A stretch of 48,361 bases of DNA from an uncultured Collinsella sp. (GCA_900544235.1 UQUL01000014.1:1-48361); one strand, 5' to 3'; positions 33,029-42,325 are shown, numbered from the stretch's first letter. Notes: a model not told the origin generated them from the letters alone. Numbers and translations: made by a program.

Positions 33029-33788
33029 TCGCACCCTTCTTATCGCTGGTAACTGGAAGATGAACAACGACGTCGCCGAGGCCGCCAAGCTCGCCGACGA
33101 GCTGGCTCAGGCTCTGCCCGAGGTTCCGGCTGGCGTCGAGGTGCTCGTCTGCCCTCCGACCATCGACATCACCACGGTTCATGACCGCATTCAGGCTGCC
33201 CCCATCGCCCTCGGCGCACAGAACGTGTACTGGGAGGCCAAGGGTGCCTTCACCGGTGAGTCCTCTTGCGACATGCTCAAGTCCGCTGGCTGCACCTACT
33301 GCATCATCGGTCACTCCGAGCGTCGTGACTACTTCCATGAGACCGACGAGGACCAGAACAAGAAGGCCAAGGCTCTCGTTGCCGCCGGTCTTGTTCCCGT
33401 CTTCTGCTGCGGCGAGTCCCTCGAGGTCCGCGAGGCTGGCACCTATGTCGAGCACGTCGTGAACCAGGTCAAGGCCGGCCTTGCTGGTCTTGAGATCACC
33501 TGCCCCAAGCAGGTCGTCGTCGCCTACGAGCCCATCTGGGCCATCGGCACCGGCAAGACCGCTACCGCCGAGGACGCTCAGGAGGTCTGCGGCGCTATCC
33601 GTGAGACCCTCAAGGAGATGTTCGGCGAGGAGCTCGCCGACGGCATCCGTGTCCTGTACGGTGGTTCCGCCAAGCCCGGCAACATTGCCGAGCTCGTCGC
33701 CAAGCCTGACGTTGACGGCGCCCTCGTGGGCGGCGCTTCGCTCAAGGCTGCCGACTTCGCCTCTATGGTCGTCAAGGCAGGCGAGTAG
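33021..33788 (+). CDS. tpiA: triosephosphate isomerase
   Basis: TIM interconverts dihydroxyacetone phosphate and glyceraldehyde-3-phosphate. Catalytic residues are present: Lys13 in NWKMN, His98 in IIGHSERR and Glu170 in YEPIWAIGTG; the phosphate-binding end reads LYGGSAKPGN and GALVGGASL. 255 residues is normal. It starts inside the end of pgk, and gpmI begins 5 bp after its stop, so pgk, tpiA and gpmI form one transcription unit. Confidence 0.98.
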   Translation: MPNRTLLIAGNWKMNNDVAEAAKLADELAQALPEVPAGVEVLVCPPTIDITTVHDRIQAAPIALGAQNVYWEAKGAFTGESSCDMLKSAGCTYCIIGHSERRDYFHETDEDQNKKAKALVAAGLVPVFCCGESLEVREAGTYVEHVVNQVKAGLAGLEITCPKQVVVAYEPIWAIGTGKTATAEDAQEVCGAIRETLKEMFGEELADGIRVLYGGSAKPGNIAELVAKPDVDGALVGGASLKAADFASMVVKAGE

Positions 33789-33793
33789 GACAT

Positions 33794-35347
33794 ATGGCAC
33801 AGCGTCATCTTCCTGCACTCCTGATCATCATGGACGGCTGCGGCCTGGCTCCGGCCGATGGCGAGAACGCCGTCGCCGCTGCCAAGACGCCCTTCCTTGA
33901 TAGCCTGTACGAGAAGTACCCCCACACCACGCTCGGCGCTTCGGGCGAGGACGTGGGTCTTCCCGATGGCCAGATGGGTAACTCCGAGGTGGGTCACCTC
34001 AACATCGGTGCCGGGCGCATCGTGTTCCAGGAGCTTTCGCGCATCAACAACGCCATCAAGGACGGCTCCATCGCCAAGAACGAGGTTTTTGTCAAGGCTA
34101 TGGACGATGTCAAGGCTGACGGTAAGACTCTCCACCTCATGGGCCTTATGAGCCCTGGCGGTGTTCATTCTCACATGAACCACGTCGAGGCTCTGGTCAA
34201 GATGGCTGCCCAGCATGGCGTCAAGACCGTTCGTGTACACGCCTTTATGGACGGCCGCGACGTCGACCCGCAGTCCGGTGCCGGTTACATGAGTGAGTTC
34301 TGCGCCTTCCTGGCTAAGATCTCCGAGGAGACCGGTTGCGACGCACGCGTTGCCACCGTCTCGGGCCGTTATTGGGCCATGGACCGCGATAATCGTTGGG
34401 AGCGCATCCAGCGCGCCTACGACGTCATGGTCAACGCGTCCGATGCTGATACCGATCCCGTTGCCGGTATCAAGGCCTACTACGAGAAGGATCCGCGCGG
34501 CGACGAGTTCGTCGAGCCCTTCGCTGCCCACAACGAGGGCATCCACGAGGGCGACGCGGCCATCTTCTTCAACTTCCGTCCCGACCGCGCTCGTCAGATG
34601 ACCCGCGTGTTCACGGACAAGGAGTTCGACGGCTTTGAGCGTGAGCAGATCAAGCTTTCGCACTTTGTGACGATGACCGAGTACGATCCGACGTTTGACG
34701 TCGAGGTCGCCTTCCCCAAGACGTTCCCCGAGAACGTCCTGGCCGACGTTATCGCCGCCAATGGCCTGAAGCAGCTGCACACTGCCGAGACCGAGAAGTA
34801 CGCCCACGTGACGTTCTTCCTCAACGGTGGCATCGAGGAGCCCAAGGAGGGCGAGGAGCGCGTGCTCGTCGCTTCCCCCAAGGTTGCTACCTACGATCTG
34901 CAGCCCGAGATGAGCGCTCCCGAGGTTACCGAGAAGCTCGTCGCCGCCATCAACGAGGATCGCGCTGATTTCTACATCGTGAACTTCGCGAACTGCGACA
35001 TGGTTGGTCACACCGGTGTCTTCGACGCTGCCGTTAAGGCCGTCGAGGCTGTTGACGATGCCCTGTCCAAGGTTGTCCCGGCGATTCTCGCCAAGGGCGG
35101 CTTTGCACTGATTACCGCCGACCACGGCAACGCCGATCACATGTTTGACGTTGCTTCCGACGGTTCCAAGCATCCGTTTACGGCTCACACCACCAACCGC
35201 GTGCCGTTCATCATCGTTGATGAGAAGGCACAGCTCACCGGTATCGAGGACGGCCGTCTTTCCGATATCGCTCCGACCATGCTCACCATGGCTGGTATTG
35301 AGCCTTCCGCCGAGATGACGGGCCGCGTGCTCGCCACCGAGGCCTAA
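33794..35347 (+). CDS. gpmI: 2,3-bisphosphoglycerate-independent phosphoglycerate mutase
   Basis: GpmI converts 3-phosphoglycerate to 2-phosphoglycerate with two Mn2+ ions. It has the alkaline-phosphatase-type metal site: LLIIMDGCGL near residue 10, phosphorylated Ser64 in QMGNSEVGHLN, HTHMDGRDVDP-like HAFMDGRDVDP, the FRPDRARQ loop, DMVGHTGV and TADHGNAD. 517 residues is the normal size. The ribosome site (TAGGA) is close and weak, so coupling to tpiA probably helps. A strong terminator follows. Confidence 0.97.
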   Translation: MAQRHLPALLIIMDGCGLAPADGENAVAAAKTPFLDSLYEKYPHTTLGASGEDVGLPDGQMGNSEVGHLNIGAGRIVFQELSRINNAIKDGSIAKNEVFVKAMDDVKADGKTLHLMGLMSPGGVHSHMNHVEALVKMAAQHGVKTVRVHAFMDGRDVDPQSGAGYMSEFCAFLAKISEETGCDARVATVSGRYWAMDRDNRWERIQRAYDVMVNASDADTDPVAGIKAYYEKDPRGDEFVEPFAAHNEGIHEGDAAIFFNFRPDRARQMTRVFTDKEFDGFEREQIKLSHFVTMTEYDPTFDVEVAFPKTFPENVLADVIAANGLKQLHTAETEKYAHVTFFLNGGIEEPKEGEERVLVASPKVATYDLQPEMSAPEVTEKLVAAINEDRADFYIVNFANCDMVGHTGVFDAAVKAVEAVDDALSKVVPAILAKGGFALITADHGNADHMFDVASDGSKHPFTAHTTNRVPFIIVDEKAQLTGIEDGRLSDIAPTMLTMAGIEPSAEMTGRVLATEA

Positions 35348-35372
35348 TAGAAAACAAATACCGTTTTCTAGT

Positions 35373-35405
35373 AAGGGGGTTGTCCACAACCGGACAACCC
35401 CCTTT
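35373..35405 (+). terminator. terminator of pgk-tpiA-gpmI
   Basis: AAGGGGGTTGTCC (35373-35385) and GGACAACCCCCTT (35392-35404) form a perfect 13-bp stem with a 6-nt loop; the 3' arm runs into TTTTT. Confidence 0.95.
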
Positions 35406-35511
35406 TTGGTATTTCTGCCATTTCCACCCCGTCCTTGAGTGGCAGGTAGGGGAGAGCGGGGGATTGTGGTACAGTACTGGAGTTTGAACTGTTCTATTAA
35501 GGAGCTTATCT

Positions 35512-35766
35512 ATGGGTCCGTTCCAGATTCTTCTGTTTGTCGTTTGGGCTGTCTCTGCCGTGGCGCTGACGATTCTCGTCCTGATGCATTCCGGTAAGGG
35601 CACCGGCGTTTCGGATATGATCGCTAGCTCGCTGTATAACTCCAGCTCTGCCACGGGCGTCATGGAGCAGAACCTCGATCGCCTGACGGTAATTATGGCC
35701 GTTGTTTTTGCCGTGTGCGTCGTCCTGTGCATGTTCTTCTTCCCGCAGGGCATCGTCGGCTACTAA
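35512..35766 (+). CDS. secG: preprotein translocase subunit SecG
   Basis: SecG is a small membrane subunit of the SecYEG protein-export channel. The 84-residue protein has two hydrophobic segments (about residues 5-25 and 59-77) separated by the characteristic polar loop with HSGKGTGVSDM, where the family has a Gly/Lys-rich motif. AAGGAG precedes ATG at 35512. It has its own unit between two terminators, downstream of the glycolysis genes, a position seen in many Gram-positives. Confidence 0.93.
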   Translation: MGPFQILLFVVWAVSAVALTILVLMHSGKGTGVSDMIASSLYNSSSATGVMEQNLDRLTVIMAVVFAVCVVLCMFFFPQGIVGY

Positions 35767-35791
35767 GCATCGGCGTATATACGTTTGCAAT

Positions 35792-35818
35792 GGGTCTCGC
35801 AGGTGCGGGACCCTTTTT
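35792..35818 (+). terminator. secG terminator
   Basis: GGGTCTCGC (35792-35800) and GCGGGACCC (35805-35813) pair with one T-G wobble, followed by five T residues. Confidence 0.9.
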
Positions 35819-36059
35819 GTTTACATATTTGTAACAGAGTCAAAATATCCCCACATACTTCGCCCTACTAAAGAAATTCTCGACCGTTAACCGGAATTAG
35901 TCCCAAATCGTGCATAAAATGCGCTACTGTATTACGAAACGTTGGTCCGTTGTGCATAACCAGCCATAGCAGCGGGCGGCGTTTTGATGGTTCGGATCGG
36001 ATTGTCTCGACATATGTCCGACTGAACATTTCTTTGTCCTATCTCATAAGGAGGATGGC
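35819..36059 (+). other. gene-free leader and promoter region of oppA
   Basis: This AT-richer stretch holds no credible gene. Features visible are the small palindrome GCATAAAATGC near 35912, an AAACGTT core at 35937-35943 resembling the CG-centred palindromes upstream of gap and the sialic-acid transporter, and a long-range imperfect pairing of GTTCGG near 35988 with CCGACTGAAC near 36019. I cannot place -35 and -10 elements with confidence. Confidence 0.4.
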
Positions 36060-37736
36060 ATGGCTGATTCTATGTTCCACCAGCCCGTTATGGGTCGTCG
36101 CGCCTTTGTTGGCGGCACCCTCGCTGCGAGCTCCATGGCTTTTCTTGCCGCATGCGGCAAGAAGGGCGGCGACGCTTCCGGTTCTGAGTCCGGTTCGACG
36201 CTGAACTTCTACATCAACAACCCGGTCTGCATCGACCCCTACAATGTCCAGGAGGACCAGGGCACTCAGGTCGAGTACCAGCTCTTTGACGCTCTGACCT
36301 CTTATGACGCCGAGAAGGGCGAGATCGTTCCGCTGGCTTGCGAGTCCTTTGAGGCCAACGACGACGCCACCGAGTTTACCTTCAAGATCAAGAAGGCCAA
36401 GTTCCACAACGGTGACGACGTTACCTCCAAGTCCTTCAAGCTCGGTTGGGAGCGTCTGGTCAACACCAAGTCGGCCATCGCTACCGAGTACGGCCCTTCC
36501 GAGGTCTCCTATCACCTTTCCATGGTCGAGGGCTATGACGACCTGCTTGCCGGTAACGCTACCGAGCTCAGCGGTGTTACTTGCCCCGACGATGAGACCC
36601 TCGTCGTCAAGCTGTCTTCCGCTTACGCCGACTTCCCCTTCGTCGCCTCTCACCCGGCTCTGGCCCCGGTTCCCGAGTGCGCCGAGTCCGATGTCAAGAG
36701 CTTCTACCTTGCACCGGTCGGTAACGGCCCGTTCATGATGGACGGCAAGTGGGAGGATGGTCAGGAGATCAACCTCAAGAAGTTCGACGATTACTATGGC
36801 GACAAGGCCAAGATCGATGGCATCCACTTCCAGGTCATCAAGGACATGGAGACCGCTTACAAGGAGTTCCAGGCCGGTAACCTCGATGTCTGCGACGTTC
36901 CCGTTGCTCAGATCGACGCTGCCAAGAAGGATCGCGGCGTGTCCAAGGACGGCTACACCATGGGTGACGGCGAGCGCATGCTGCTCGGCGCCGAGCCTTC
37001 CACCTACTACCTGACCTGCAACAACACGGCCGAGCCGTTCAACAACGCCGACCTGCGCAGGGGTATCTCCCTGGCCATCAACCGTGAGGCCATCTGCAAG
37101 ACCATCTTCAAGGGTACCCGTACCCCTGCCGACGGCATTGTTCCTCCGGGCATCGATGGCTACAAGGAGGGCGCATGGGAGTTCTGCGCCTACGACGTCG
37201 ACAAGGCTAACGAGTACCTCGACAAGGTTGCTCCCGCTGGTGCTAACGGCGATCGTGGCATTAACGTGACTCTGTCCTACAACCAGGACGGTGGCCACAA
37301 GGAGATCATGGAGTCCATCATCGGCGACCTCGCCAAGGTTGGCGTTACCGCTGTCTCCGATACCCCCGAGTGGTCTGCCCTGCTCGAGCAGTATCAGAAC
37401 TTTAACTATCAGTTCGGTCGTCTGGGTTGGATTGCTGACTACCCGATCATGGACAACTTCCTGTATCCGCTGTTCCACTCCGACTCCCTCGGTGGCGACA
37501 ACCGCTCTGGTTACAACAACCCCGAGTTCGACGCCAAGGTCGACGAGGCCCGTACCACGGTTGACGACGAAGAGCGCGTCGCTAAGATGCAGGAGGCCGA
37601 TGCAATGGTCGCTGCCGACTGCCCGGTCATCCCGGTGATGTTCTACACGCACACCATCGCCGGCTCTGATCGCATCAAGCACCTCTATGTCGATCCGCAG
37701 AAGCACGCCGATTTGGGTACCGCTGAGCTCGCCTAA
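36060..37736 (+). CDS. oppA: oligopeptide ABC transporter substrate-binding lipoprotein
   Basis: OppA captures oligopeptides outside the cell for the OppBCDF importer. The signal has a twin-arginine-like GRRAFVGG (Arg13-Arg14) and a lipobox LAAC with Cys32. The SBP_bac_5 domain follows (FYINNPVCIDPYN, LACESFEANDDATEFTF, FHNGDDVTSKSFKLGWERL, LRRGISLAINREA), ending in a PLFHSDSLGGDNRSGY region typical of OppA. 558 residues is normal. A strong AAGGAGG precedes ATG at 36060. Codon bias suggests high expression. A hairpin follows, before the permease genes. Peptide preference cannot be read from sequence. Confidence 0.92.
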   Translation: MADSMFHQPVMGRRAFVGGTLAASSMAFLAACGKKGGDASGSESGSTLNFYINNPVCIDPYNVQEDQGTQVEYQLFDALTSYDAEKGEIVPLACESFEANDDATEFTFKIKKAKFHNGDDVTSKSFKLGWERLVNTKSAIATEYGPSEVSYHLSMVEGYDDLLAGNATELSGVTCPDDETLVVKLSSAYADFPFVASHPALAPVPECAESDVKSFYLAPVGNGPFMMDGKWEDGQEINLKKFDDYYGDKAKIDGIHFQVIKDMETAYKEFQAGNLDVCDVPVAQIDAAKKDRGVSKDGYTMGDGERMLLGAEPSTYYLTCNNTAEPFNNADLRRGISLAINREAICKTIFKGTRTPADGIVPPGIDGYKEGAWEFCAYDVDKANEYLDKVAPAGANGDRGINVTLSYNQDGGHKEIMESIIGDLAKVGVTAVSDTPEWSALLEQYQNFNYQFGRLGWIADYPIMDNFLYPLFHSDSLGGDNRSGYNNPEFDAKVDEARTTVDDEERVAKMQEADAMVAADCPVIPVMFYTHTIAGSDRIKHLYVDPQKHADLGTAELA

Positions 37737-37832
37737 GAGTTTGCAGCTTCCGTGAGGGTCAAGTATTTACGTAGACCTCATGGGAAACATACAGTTCTCC
37801 CTAACCTGGGGTAAACTGGCTGATGGTAATTT

Positions 37833-37862
37833 TGGGATGCCGGTCTGGCGATCGGCATCCCA
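37833..37862 (+). terminator. hairpin between oppA and oppB
   Basis: TGGGATGCCG (37833-37842) and CGGCATCCCA (37853-37862) form a perfect 10-bp stem followed by only TTTAGG. As in the other transporter operon, it likely sets a high receptor-to-permease ratio. Confidence 0.65.
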
Positions 37863-37892
37863 TTTAGGTTAATCCCTAGATAGGGGAGTGGT

Positions 37893-38930
37893 ATGGGTAA
37901 GTACATCGTTAAACGTGTGCTTCAGTTCATCCCGGTGTTTTTGGGCGTTACGCTGATTTTGTTCGCCCTCCAGAATATCGTGCCGGGAGATCCGATCAAG
38001 CTGATCGGTGGAGACAAGGCTCTGTCCCCCGAGGTGGAGCTTCAGCTTCGCGTCCGCTATCACCTGGTCCAGTCGGACGAGGACGGCAACGCGATCCTTG
38101 ACGAGAACGGCGACCCCGTTCAAACGTCGCTCGTGGACCGTTACTTGTATTACATGAACGGCCTGCTTCATGGCGATCTGGGCAATTCGTATCAGCGCAA
38201 GCTGCCGGTTACGGAAATCTTTGCCCAGAAGTATCCGTATACGGTCAAACTTGCCGCGTGCGCCATCGTGCTCGAGGCAATCATGGGTATCGGTGCGGGT
38301 ATCATTTCGGCGGTAAAGCGTTATTCCTTCTGGGATATTTTGGTAACGCTCACCACGTCGATCCTCGTTGCCGTCCCGGCCTTCTGGCTCGGTATGTTGC
38401 TGCAACTGTTCTTTGGCGTCATTCTCAAGGACGCCACGGGCGGTGCATTCTCCATGCCGATCTCGGGTGCCGGCGGTGCCAGCTCTCAGTATCAGGATTG
38501 GATGCACTATGTGCTTCCGACCATTACGCTGGCTTCGGTTTCGACCGCTTATGCTGCCCGCATTATGCGCTCGCAGCTGCTTGACGTCATGAACCAGGAT
38601 TACATCCGTACGGCAAAAGCCAAGGGTCTCTCCAATCGCGCGATCATCATCAAGCATGCGCTTAAGAATGCACTTATCCCCGTCGTTACCTATATTGGTG
38701 TCGACTTTGGCGGCATGCTTTCGGGCGCCATCCTGACCGAGACGGTCTTTAACTGGCCCGGTATCGGCTATGAGGTCTATCGCGCCATTAGCATGCGTGA
38801 CTGGCCCATCGTTATGGGCGGCGTTACGCTCATCGTCGTCGTCGTCATGGTGATCAACCTGCTCGTCGACATTAGCTATGCATTCCTCGACCCGCGCATC
38901 CGCCTTGGCGGTCCGTCGGATAAGGCCTAA
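37893..38930 (+). CDS. oppB: oligopeptide ABC transporter permease OppB
   Basis: This is a membrane subunit of the importer. The start MGKYIVKRVLQFIPVFLGVT is classic OppB/DppB, followed by QNIVPGDP and an enlarged periplasmic-side loop with DEDGNAILDENGDP. The EAA-like loop is MNQDYIRTAKAKGLSNRAII, and AILTETVFNWPGIG ends the core. 345 residues is slightly longer than DppB because of the extra loop. AGGGGAG precedes ATG at 37893. oppC follows after 14 bp with its own strong site. Confidence 0.93.
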   Translation: MGKYIVKRVLQFIPVFLGVTLILFALQNIVPGDPIKLIGGDKALSPEVELQLRVRYHLVQSDEDGNAILDENGDPVQTSLVDRYLYYMNGLLHGDLGNSYQRKLPVTEIFAQKYPYTVKLAACAIVLEAIMGIGAGIISAVKRYSFWDILVTLTTSILVAVPAFWLGMLLQLFFGVILKDATGGAFSMPISGAGGASSQYQDWMHYVLPTITLASVSTAYAARIMRSQLLDVMNQDYIRTAKAKGLSNRAIIIKHALKNALIPVVTYIGVDFGGMLSGAILTETVFNWPGIGYEVYRAISMRDWPIVMGGVTLIVVVVMVINLLVDISYAFLDPRIRLGGPSDKA

Positions 38931-38944
38931 GGGAGGTACGTCTC

Positions 38945-39880
38945 ATGCAGGAAACTGATTCTCAGTCTCAGGAGCAGGCTACCGCCACCAAGGCCGCATC
39001 TGCTCCCGCCAAGTCCCGCACGCTGTGGGGCGATGCTTTTAAGCGTCTTCGTAAGAACAAGCTCGCCGTTATCGGTGTCTGCTGGATCATCATCGTCGTT
39101 GTGGTTGCCCTGACCGCAGATCTGTGGGCTAAGCCCTGGCTCGGTTCGCCGACGGCTTCCGACTCGACCACCATGGCCCAGACGTCGCTGATGGCTCCGT
39201 GTGCAGAGCACCCGTTTGGCACCGACGCCCTTGGTCGTGACATTCTCGTTCGCGTTATCTACGGTGCACGTGTTTCGCTGTCCGTCGGCATTATGGCCAC
39301 TGCGATCTCCACGGTGATTGGTCTGGTCATGGGTGCTCTGGCCGGTTTCTACGGCGGCATCTGGGATACGATCATCATGCGCTGTGCGGATATTTTCCTG
39401 GCGTTCCCGTACGTGCTTTTCGTTGTCGCCATGATCGCCGTTATCGGCCGTGGTCTTCAGAACGTCTTTTTTGCCATCGGCATTCTCGGCTGGCCTTCGA
39501 TTGCGCGCGTCTTCCGCTCTGCAATCTTGACGGTCAAGGAAAACGACTATGTTGACGCTGCGCGCGCGATGGGTGCATCTGATGCTCGTATCGTTGTGCG
39601 TCACATCTTCCCGAACTCTGTCGCCTCCATCGTGGTCTACGCGACCATGAACATTGGTGGCGCCATTCTGACCGAGTCCGCTCTGTCCTTCCTCGGCATG
39701 GGCGTTATTCCGCCTACGCCTTCGTGGGGCTCCATGATTCAGGACGGTCAGCAGTATCTTCTGACTGCTCCCTGGATGATGATCATGCCCGGTCTGGCAA
39801 TTCTTTCGACGGTGCTCGCCTTCACCCTGCTGGGTGACGGTCTGCGCGACGCCCTCGACGTCAAGATGAAGGACGCATAA
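38945..39880 (+). CDS. oppC: oligopeptide ABC transporter permease OppC
   Basis: This is the second membrane subunit. A polar N-terminal segment (Gln-, Ala- and Ser-rich) precedes the first helix; then HPFGTDALGRDILVRVIYGAR, the EAA-like loop VKENDYVDAARAMGASDARI, and LTESALSFLGMGVIPPTPSWG, all family hallmarks. 311 residues is normal. GGGAGG lies eight bases before ATG at 38945. oppD begins 2 bp after the stop. Confidence 0.93.
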   Translation: MQETDSQSQEQATATKAASAPAKSRTLWGDAFKRLRKNKLAVIGVCWIIIVVVVALTADLWAKPWLGSPTASDSTTMAQTSLMAPCAEHPFGTDALGRDILVRVIYGARVSLSVGIMATAISTVIGLVMGALAGFYGGIWDTIIMRCADIFLAFPYVLFVVAMIAVIGRGLQNVFFAIGILGWPSIARVFRSAILTVKENDYVDAARAMGASDARIVVRHIFPNSVASIVVYATMNIGGAILTESALSFLGMGVIPPTPSWGSMIQDGQQYLLTAPWMMIMPGLAILSTVLAFTLLGDGLRDALDVKMKDA

Positions 39881-39882
39881 GG

Positions 39883-40974
39883 ATGAAGAAGAACAAGAAC
39901 TATGTGGACCTGAAGGACCAGCCGGTTCCTGAGGGCCAGCATCTGCTCGAGGTCGATGACCTTAAGATGTATTTCCACACCGAGGATGGCGTTGTTCGCG
40001 CTGTCGACGGTGTCTCCTACACGCTCGATCGCGGCGAGACCCTGGGCGTCGTCGGTGAGTCCGGCTCCGGTAAGTCCGTGACCGCCATGACCATCATGGG
40101 TCTTATCTCGATGCCTCCGGGAAAGATCGAGGGCGGCGACGTTCGCTATCGCGGTCGTTCTATCCTCGAGATGACCGAGGAAGAGATGCAGCACATTCGC
40201 GGTAACGATATCGCGATGATCTTCCAGGATCCTATGACCTCCTTGAACCCGGTCTATAAGATCGGCAAACAGGTGGGCGAGGGCCTTCGTCTGCACCGTG
40301 GCTACTCCAAGCAGGAGGCGCTCAAGCGTGCCACCGAGCTTTTGGACCTCGTTGGTATTCCCGAGCCCGAGAAGCGCGTCAATGAGTATCCGCACCAGTT
40401 CTCCGGCGGTATGCGTCAGCGTGTCATGATCGCTATGGCTCTTGCCTGCGATCCCGATATCCTGATTGCCGATGAGCCCACGACGGCTCTGGACGTTACC
40501 ATTCAGGCTCAGATTATCGAGCTCATGCAGGAAATGCAGGAGAAGAACGGCAACGCCATCATCATGATTACCCATGACCTGGGCGTTGTCGCTGATATGG
40601 CCGACAAGATCATGGTTATGTACGCCGGCCGTCCCGTCGAGTTCGGTACTGCTGAGGAAATCTTCTACGAGAGCCGCCACCCCTACACCTGGGGCCTTAT
40701 CCGCTCCATCCCGGAGCAGGCCATCGATGAGAAGAAGCCGCTTACGCCGATTCATGGCAACCCGCCTTCGCTCATGAACCTGCCCGAGGGCTGTGTCTTC
40801 TCTCCTCGCTGCCCCTATGCGACGGATAAGTGCCGCAAGCAGCGCCCCGAGCGTTTTGTTACCGAGTCTGGTCACTATTCTGCGTGCCACTACGCTGGCG
40901 ACCCCGAGTTCCTCAAGAACGCTCCTGTGACGTCCCGTACGCGCAAGGATTCCAAGAAGGGAGGCGAGGCGTAA
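39883..40974 (+). CDS. oppD: oligopeptide ABC transporter ATP-binding protein OppD
   Basis: This is one of the two motor ATPases. It has Walker A GESGSGKS, Q-loop IFQDPMTSLNPVYK, signature FSGGMRQRVMIAMAL, Walker B ILIADEPTTALD and switch His in ITHDLGVV. The C-terminal oligopeptide domain carries the cysteine cluster CVFSPRCPYATDKCRKQ and a later Cys (SACHYAG), which in the family binds a 4Fe-4S cluster. 363 residues is normal. ATG at 39883 lies 2 bp after oppC; the ATG of oppF follows its stop directly. Confidence 0.95.
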   Translation: MKKNKNYVDLKDQPVPEGQHLLEVDDLKMYFHTEDGVVRAVDGVSYTLDRGETLGVVGESGSGKSVTAMTIMGLISMPPGKIEGGDVRYRGRSILEMTEEEMQHIRGNDIAMIFQDPMTSLNPVYKIGKQVGEGLRLHRGYSKQEALKRATELLDLVGIPEPEKRVNEYPHQFSGGMRQRVMIAMALACDPDILIADEPTTALDVTIQAQIIELMQEMQEKNGNAIIMITHDLGVVADMADKIMVMYAGRPVEFGTAEEIFYESRHPYTWGLIRSIPEQAIDEKKPLTPIHGNPPSLMNLPEGCVFSPRCPYATDKCRKQRPERFVTESGHYSACHYAGDPEFLKNAPVTSRTRKDSKKGGEA

Positions 40975-42003
40975 ATGGCAGACAATAACGAGCGCACTCC
41001 ACTGCTGAAGGTCGAGCACCTCTCTAAGGAGTTCCCCGCTGAGTCCGGCATGTTCGCCAAGCGCTTGTCCAAGCGTGTTGTCTCTGCAGTAAATGACATT
41101 TCGTTCGAGATTTATCCGGGCGAGACCTTTGGTCTGGTTGGTGAGTCTGGTTGCGGTAAGTCCACGACGGGTCGCACCATCATGCGCCTGACCAAGCCGA
41201 CCGCCGGTAAGGTGTTCTTCCAGGGTAAAGATGTTGCCGAGATGAGCAAGCATGAGATCAAGGACATGCGTCGCGAGATGCAGTTCATCTTCCAGGATCC
41301 CTATGCTTCGCTCAATCCCCGTATGACCATCGGCGAGATCGTCTCCGAGCCCATGACCATTCATGGCGTGGGTACCAAGGAGGAGCGTATCGAGCGCGTC
41401 CGCGAGCTGCTGGACGTCGTCGGTCTGAATCCCGAGCACATCAACCGTTATCCGCACGAGTTCTCGGGCGGACAGCGCCAGCGTGTCGGCATCGCCCGCG
41501 CGTTCGCTTTGAAGCCCAAGCTGATTATCTGCGACGAGCCTGTCTCAGCACTTGACGTATCCATTCAGGCCCAGGTTCTGAACCTTCTTAAGGAGCTCCA
41601 GGACAAGTTCGGTACCGCATATCTGTTTATCGCCCACGACCTGTCCGTCGTGCAGCACATCTCCGATCGCGTTGCCGTTATGTACCTGGGCAAGATGGTC
41701 GAGGTTTCGGACTGGAAGACGCTCTACAGTGAGCCGCACCACCCGTACACGCAGTCGCTGCTGTCTGCCGTGCCGGTGCCCGATCCGGATATCCAGAAGA
41801 CCCGCAAGCGCATCATCCTCGCCGGCGATCCGCCGTCGCCGCTGGATCCGCCGACCGGCTGCCGTTTCCACACGCGCTGCCCGATCGCGCAGGGTATTTG
41901 CTCTGAGAAGCTTCCCGAGTTTAAGGAAGTCGCACCGGGTCACTGCTGCGCGTGCCACTTCGCGGAGCCGTTCCCGATCAAGGAATCGCACATCGACCTG
42001 TAG
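40975..42003 (+). CDS. oppF: oligopeptide ABC transporter ATP-binding protein OppF
   Basis: This is the second motor ATPase. It has Walker A GESGCGKST, Q-loop IFQDPYASLNPRM, signature FSGGQRQRVGIARAF, Walker B LIICDEPVSALD and switch His in IAHDLSVV. The C-terminal domain keeps a cysteine cluster (CRFHTRCPIAQGIC and CCACHF), unlike the short DppF-type protein at 22908. 342 residues is normal. GGGAGGCG upstream lies inside the end of oppD. It is the last gene of oppABCDF; a giant palindrome starts 17 bp after the stop and may act as terminator. Confidence 0.95.
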   Translation: MADNNERTPLLKVEHLSKEFPAESGMFAKRLSKRVVSAVNDISFEIYPGETFGLVGESGCGKSTTGRTIMRLTKPTAGKVFFQGKDVAEMSKHEIKDMRREMQFIFQDPYASLNPRMTIGEIVSEPMTIHGVGTKEERIERVRELLDVVGLNPEHINRYPHEFSGGQRQRVGIARAFALKPKLIICDEPVSALDVSIQAQVLNLLKELQDKFGTAYLFIAHDLSVVQHISDRVAVMYLGKMVEVSDWKTLYSEPHHPYTQSLLSAVPVPDPDIQKTRKRIILAGDPPSPLDPPTGCRFHTRCPIAQGICSEKLPEFKEVAPGHCCACHFAEPFPIKESHIDL

Positions 42004-42019
42004 TCGGTTTTTCTCGTCC

Positions 42020-42145
42020 GGGCCCGCCCTGAAGTTACTTTTCAGAACGTCCTCGGACATGCAAGAAACCCCCGCTGCGCACTTCGTGCGGCGGGGTTTC
42101 TTGCGTCCTGCGGAGTGTTCTGAAAAATAACTTCAGGGCGGGCCC
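42020..42145. repeat. nested palindrome 1, 126 nt with 29-nt arms
   Basis: The outer arms are 42020-42048 and 42117-42145, complementary over 29 nt with one mismatch (outermost 18, GGGCCCGCCCTGAAGTTA, perfect). Inside, GCAAGAAACCCCCGC (42061-42075) pairs with GCGGGGTTTCTTGC (42091-42104) with one extra C. The centre is CGCAC-TTC-GTGCG. No target-site duplication or transposase is seen. Only 17 bp separate it from oppF, so it may terminate that operon, but there is no clear T-run and the arms exceed what a terminator needs. Confidence 0.85.
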
Positions 42146-42210
42146 TGGGGTAACTCGGCAGGGAGAGTGCGATTCCCTGATCGCTCACTTAATCTAATAG
42201 GAAAGTTAGT

Positions 42211-42265
42211 GAGGCCGGAGCTTTAGCTCCGGCCTCCTCATATAAGGGCTCGGCAAAGCCGAGCC
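42211..42265 (+). terminator. two consecutive GC-rich hairpins
   Basis: GAGGCCGGAGC (42211-42221), loop TTTA and GCTCCGGCCTC (42226-42236) make a perfect 11-bp stem; GGCTCGGC (42247-42254), loop AAA and GCCGAGCC (42258-42265) a second. Neither has a good T-run. They lie between the two giant palindromes. The 591-bp stretch 42004-42594 contains no gene that I can support. Confidence 0.6.
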
Positions 42266-42325
42266 ACCAAATATATATCAGCCCCAGAACATGTTTGAGA
42301 ACGGCGCATGGAGTACGTGGACGCA

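Noticed and set aside
33578..35389. Long minus-strand open frame opposite tpiA and gpmI, and similar ones opposite oppA (36039-37706) and oppC-oppD (39748-41457).
   Set aside because: These are antisense shadows of biased, highly expressed genes with no ribosome sites or domains.
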